Assembly (NCBI GenBank): GCA_013154225.1
Contig: JAADCW010000156.1
Span: 1-5,319, forward strand
Direction: 5' to 3'
Source of the DNA: Chloroflexota bacterium
Lineage (GTDB): Bacteria; Chloroflexota; Anaerolineae; Anaerolineales; DRMV01
Length of the DNA: 5,319 nucleotides
A program made the translations under genes and the position numbers. A model generated the notes under the pieces. It ran no database searches. It was not told the origin of the DNA and worked only from the letters and a program-made list of their open reading frames with translations. How positions within the stretch are numbered: position 1 is the stretch's first letter; every line of letters starts with the position of its first letter. Of the stretch, positions 3,440-5,319 are shown in pieces.

Positions 3440-5319
3440 TCAGGCGCGGTCAGGAAACCGCGGGGGCTCGAACTGCGGGATGGCGTCCATTGGGAGGGCT
3501 TCCGCAAAGAAGAAGCCTTGAATGATGTCCACCCCCAAGCGAACAAGAGTGCGCACCTGTTCCGACGTTTCCACGCCTTCGGCAACGATTTGTAGCCCCA
3601 GGCGGTGGCAGAGGCCAATCATGTGCTCCCAAATCAGTTGGCCTTTGTCGCTTTCCAGCAGGGGAATCAGGCTGATGTCGGTTTTGACCGTATCCACGTT
3701 GACTTGGGAGAGAAAGCGGTAACTGGAATAGCCTTGGCCAAAGTCGTCCACGGCAATGCGGAAGCCGTAGCGTTTGATTTTCTCCAGGTTGTGCTCGGCA
3801 TTTTTGCCCCTGACCAACGAGCGTTCGATGATTTCAAATTCCACGGGCGTGCCTTGCAGGAGTTGGATGATCTTGTTGATGGCTTCTGTGTTGTTGATGG
3901 TATCGGGGTGCAGGTTGATGCTCACCGAAGAGGGGGTAAAGCCTTGGGCTTCCCAGGCGCGCAGATGTTTTTTGACTTGGTGGCATACCCATAAATCCAG
4001 CACGGGCGAGAGGCCGGCTTGCTCAATGTCTTTGAGGAAGAAGGGGCCGCGGAGTGAGCCGTCGGGCAGACGGACGCGCAGCAGCGCTTCCACGCCCGTG
4101 CATTGATGGGTGGCAACCGCAATTTTGGGTTGGTAGTAAACGAAGAGGGTTTGAGGGGTCAGCAGGCCGAGGATTTCTTCCAGGCGAAGGCTGGCTTCGA
4201 TGATTTCGTATTGGGCTTTGTGGATGTTGAGGCTCTGTTGCATTCGGAGCGATTTGGGGAGTTCCAGGGTGCGGGTGAGGTTGTCTTGATAATATGTGGG
4301 CAAGTGGGTATGGGAGAATTTTTTGACAAAAGGAAGATAAATGAGGGTGCCCAGCAATACCAGGAAGAGTTGCAAAAGCAGAAGCCAGGGATTGCCGTTA
4401 CCTACGATCCAGGCATCCACGAAAACAGGGGTGGTCCAGGGCACACTGGCGGTATGGAAGGTGATGGGGACGATGGAAAGGAGGATGTACGCAATGCCTA
4501 AATTGATGAAAGGTACAGCCACAAAGGGAATGAGCAAAAACCGATTGAATACGATGGGAAGGCAGTAAATAATTAGTGTGTTGATGTTAAAAATGACAAA
4601 AGGTGTAGAAACACGGGCAATTTGGCGGCTGTGTTCATCTCGGGCACCGAGGAAGAGAGCCAAGAGCAGGGAAAGCCCCATGCCGGAGCCGCCGGAGACG
4701 GCAAAAAGGCGGTAAAACTGTCCGTAAGTGAGGTTGGGGAAAATTTCGCGAGTATAAAGACTGGTGCCCAAAAGTGAATTGGCCATGCGGTTGCCATGAA
4801 GGCCCACGAACCAAAAAAGCTGGGAGATTAGCGTGCGCAGTCCTAAAAGGGCGCCGCTGGATATTGAGGTTGAAATCTCGCGAATATGTAGAATAAATAC
4901 AGCGCCGATTTGTTGAAGCACCCACCACCCTGCTAAAAGCATGGCGTAACTGACGAAAAAAGCATAGAAATGTTGTAGCGCCTTGCAAGCGTATGTAAAG
5001 CAGTTTTTGATGTCAATGGGAACGGCCAGGAAAGGCATCAAGGCCTTGAGCAGAAAAACCGTTGCAATGGGAATGGTGATTTGCCAAATGTCAATGCTGA
5101 AGGGGAGGGAAAGAGTCGCCGAGGAAGTTGAGGGTGAGGACGGCATGAGCGTACGAGTGCTCAAATATGCTGCCAAAGCCAACAGCATGGCTTGAATTTG
5201 TTGCACATCGTAACGGCGAGCAAAGTGATAGGCTAATGAGAGGACAACAGCAATGGAAGTAAAAAGACGAAGACCTACTGCCAATTGGGTCAGTATGGTG
5301 AGGGCTTGGTTGTCTTTTA
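3440..5319 (-). CDS. PTS EIIC (lactose/cellobiose type)-EAL fusion, 5' partial
   Basis: Residue numbers count from the TTG codon at 5284-5282. Residues 1-320 are hydrophobic membrane segments matching the EIIC family for chitobiose, cellobiose and lactose, with FWFVGLHG (157-164), GGSGMGLSL (198-206), FNINTLIIYCLPIVFN (232-247) and PWTTP (282-286). After a helical linker comes an EAL phosphodiesterase domain (about 376-605) that would cleave cyclic-di-GMP. Every expected catalytic or metal residue is present: E399 (EAL), N457, E487, D513 and D514 (DDFG), K534, E569 (AEGVE) and Q589 (QGFFF). The usual NEP of EIIC is Asn235-Thr-Leu here, so sugar phosphorylation-coupled transport is doubtful and a sensing role is inferred. 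The TTG is not a credible start: it lacks a ribosome binding site, the frame stays open to the window edge, and the family's first membrane segments are missing. The stop is TGA at 3442-3440. Confidence 0.88.
   Translation of the reverse strand, partial: KDNQALTILTQLAVGLRLFTSIAVVLSLAYHFARRYDVQQIQAMLLALAAYLSTRTLMPSSPSTSSATLSLPFSIDIWQITIPIATVFLLKALMPFLAVPIDIKNCFTYACKALQHFYAFFVSYAMLLAGWWVLQQIGAVFILHIREISTSISSGALLGLRTLISQLFWFVGLHGNRMANSLLGTSLYTREIFPNLTYGQFYRLFAVSGGSGMGLSLLLALFLGARDEHSRQIARVSTPFVIFNINTLIIYCLPIVFNRFLLIPFVAVPFINLGIAYILLSIVPITFHTASVPWTTPVFVDAWIVGNGNPWLLLLQLFLVLLGTLIYLPFVKKFSHTHLPTYYQDNLTRTLELPKSLRMQQSLNIHKAQYEIIEASLRLEEILGLLTPQTLFVYYQPKIAVATHQCTGVEALLRVRLPDGSLRGPFFLKDIEQAGLSPVLDLWVCHQVKKHLRAWEAQGFTPSSVSINLHPDTINNTEAINKIIQLLQGTPVEFEIIERSLVRGKNAEHNLEKIKRYGFRIAVDDFGQGYSSYRFLSQVNVDTVKTDISLIPLLESDKGQLIWEHMIGLCHRLGLQIVAEGVETSEQVRTLVRLGVDIIQGFFFAEALPMDAIPQFEPPRFPDRA

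Overview
The window looks like a bacterial chromosome segment. Three long genes all run on the minus strand, and a fourth begins at the left edge. Two of the genes have GC-rich codons, and GTG is used as a start. The mix of a tandem Roadblock/LC7-type protein, a long atypical SDR-like oxidoreductase and a large intergenic region is reminiscent of Chloroflexota (Anaerolineae-like), but that assignment is from memory of gene types and is only moderately supported.

Layout in transcription order, right to left. (1) 5319-3440: a membrane PTS enzyme IIC domain of the lactose/cellobiose family fused to a cyclic-di-GMP phosphodiesterase (EAL) domain. The gene is cut by the right window edge. The EAL active-site residues are all present, but the Glu-Pro of the transporter's NEP motif has become Thr-Leu, so the membrane half is probably a sensor. 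(2) A 117-nt gap holds a candidate promoter (TTGCGT-17-TATCCT), a 5'-UTR hairpin and a consensus Shine-Dalgarno. (3) 3322-1631: a 563-residue Rossmann protein related to SDR or saccharopine-dehydrogenase-like enzymes, with a GxxGxxG motif but no catalytic Tyr. (4) 1630-945: a 686-nt intergenic region without a convincing gene. It has a 32-nt perfect palindrome, an extended -10 element, GC-rich inverted repeats with competing pairings, a clear intrinsic terminator, and a 13-bp tandem repeat over a second candidate promoter. (5) 944-6: a 312-residue protein with two Roadblock/LC7-like halves. Its stop codon overlaps (ATGA) a new start codon with its own ribosome binding site, so another gene follows off the left edge.

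The phosphodiesterase and the Roadblock protein are both signalling-type genes. Roadblock proteins often regulate small Ras-like GTPases, so the gene beginning at position 9 could be such a GTPase, but only three of its codons are visible. The terminator and separate promoters suggest at least two transcription units rather than one operon. The most interesting items are the EIIC-EAL fusion with a probably dead transporter site, and the apparent promoter-to-terminator RNA of about 450 nt upstream of the Roadblock gene.
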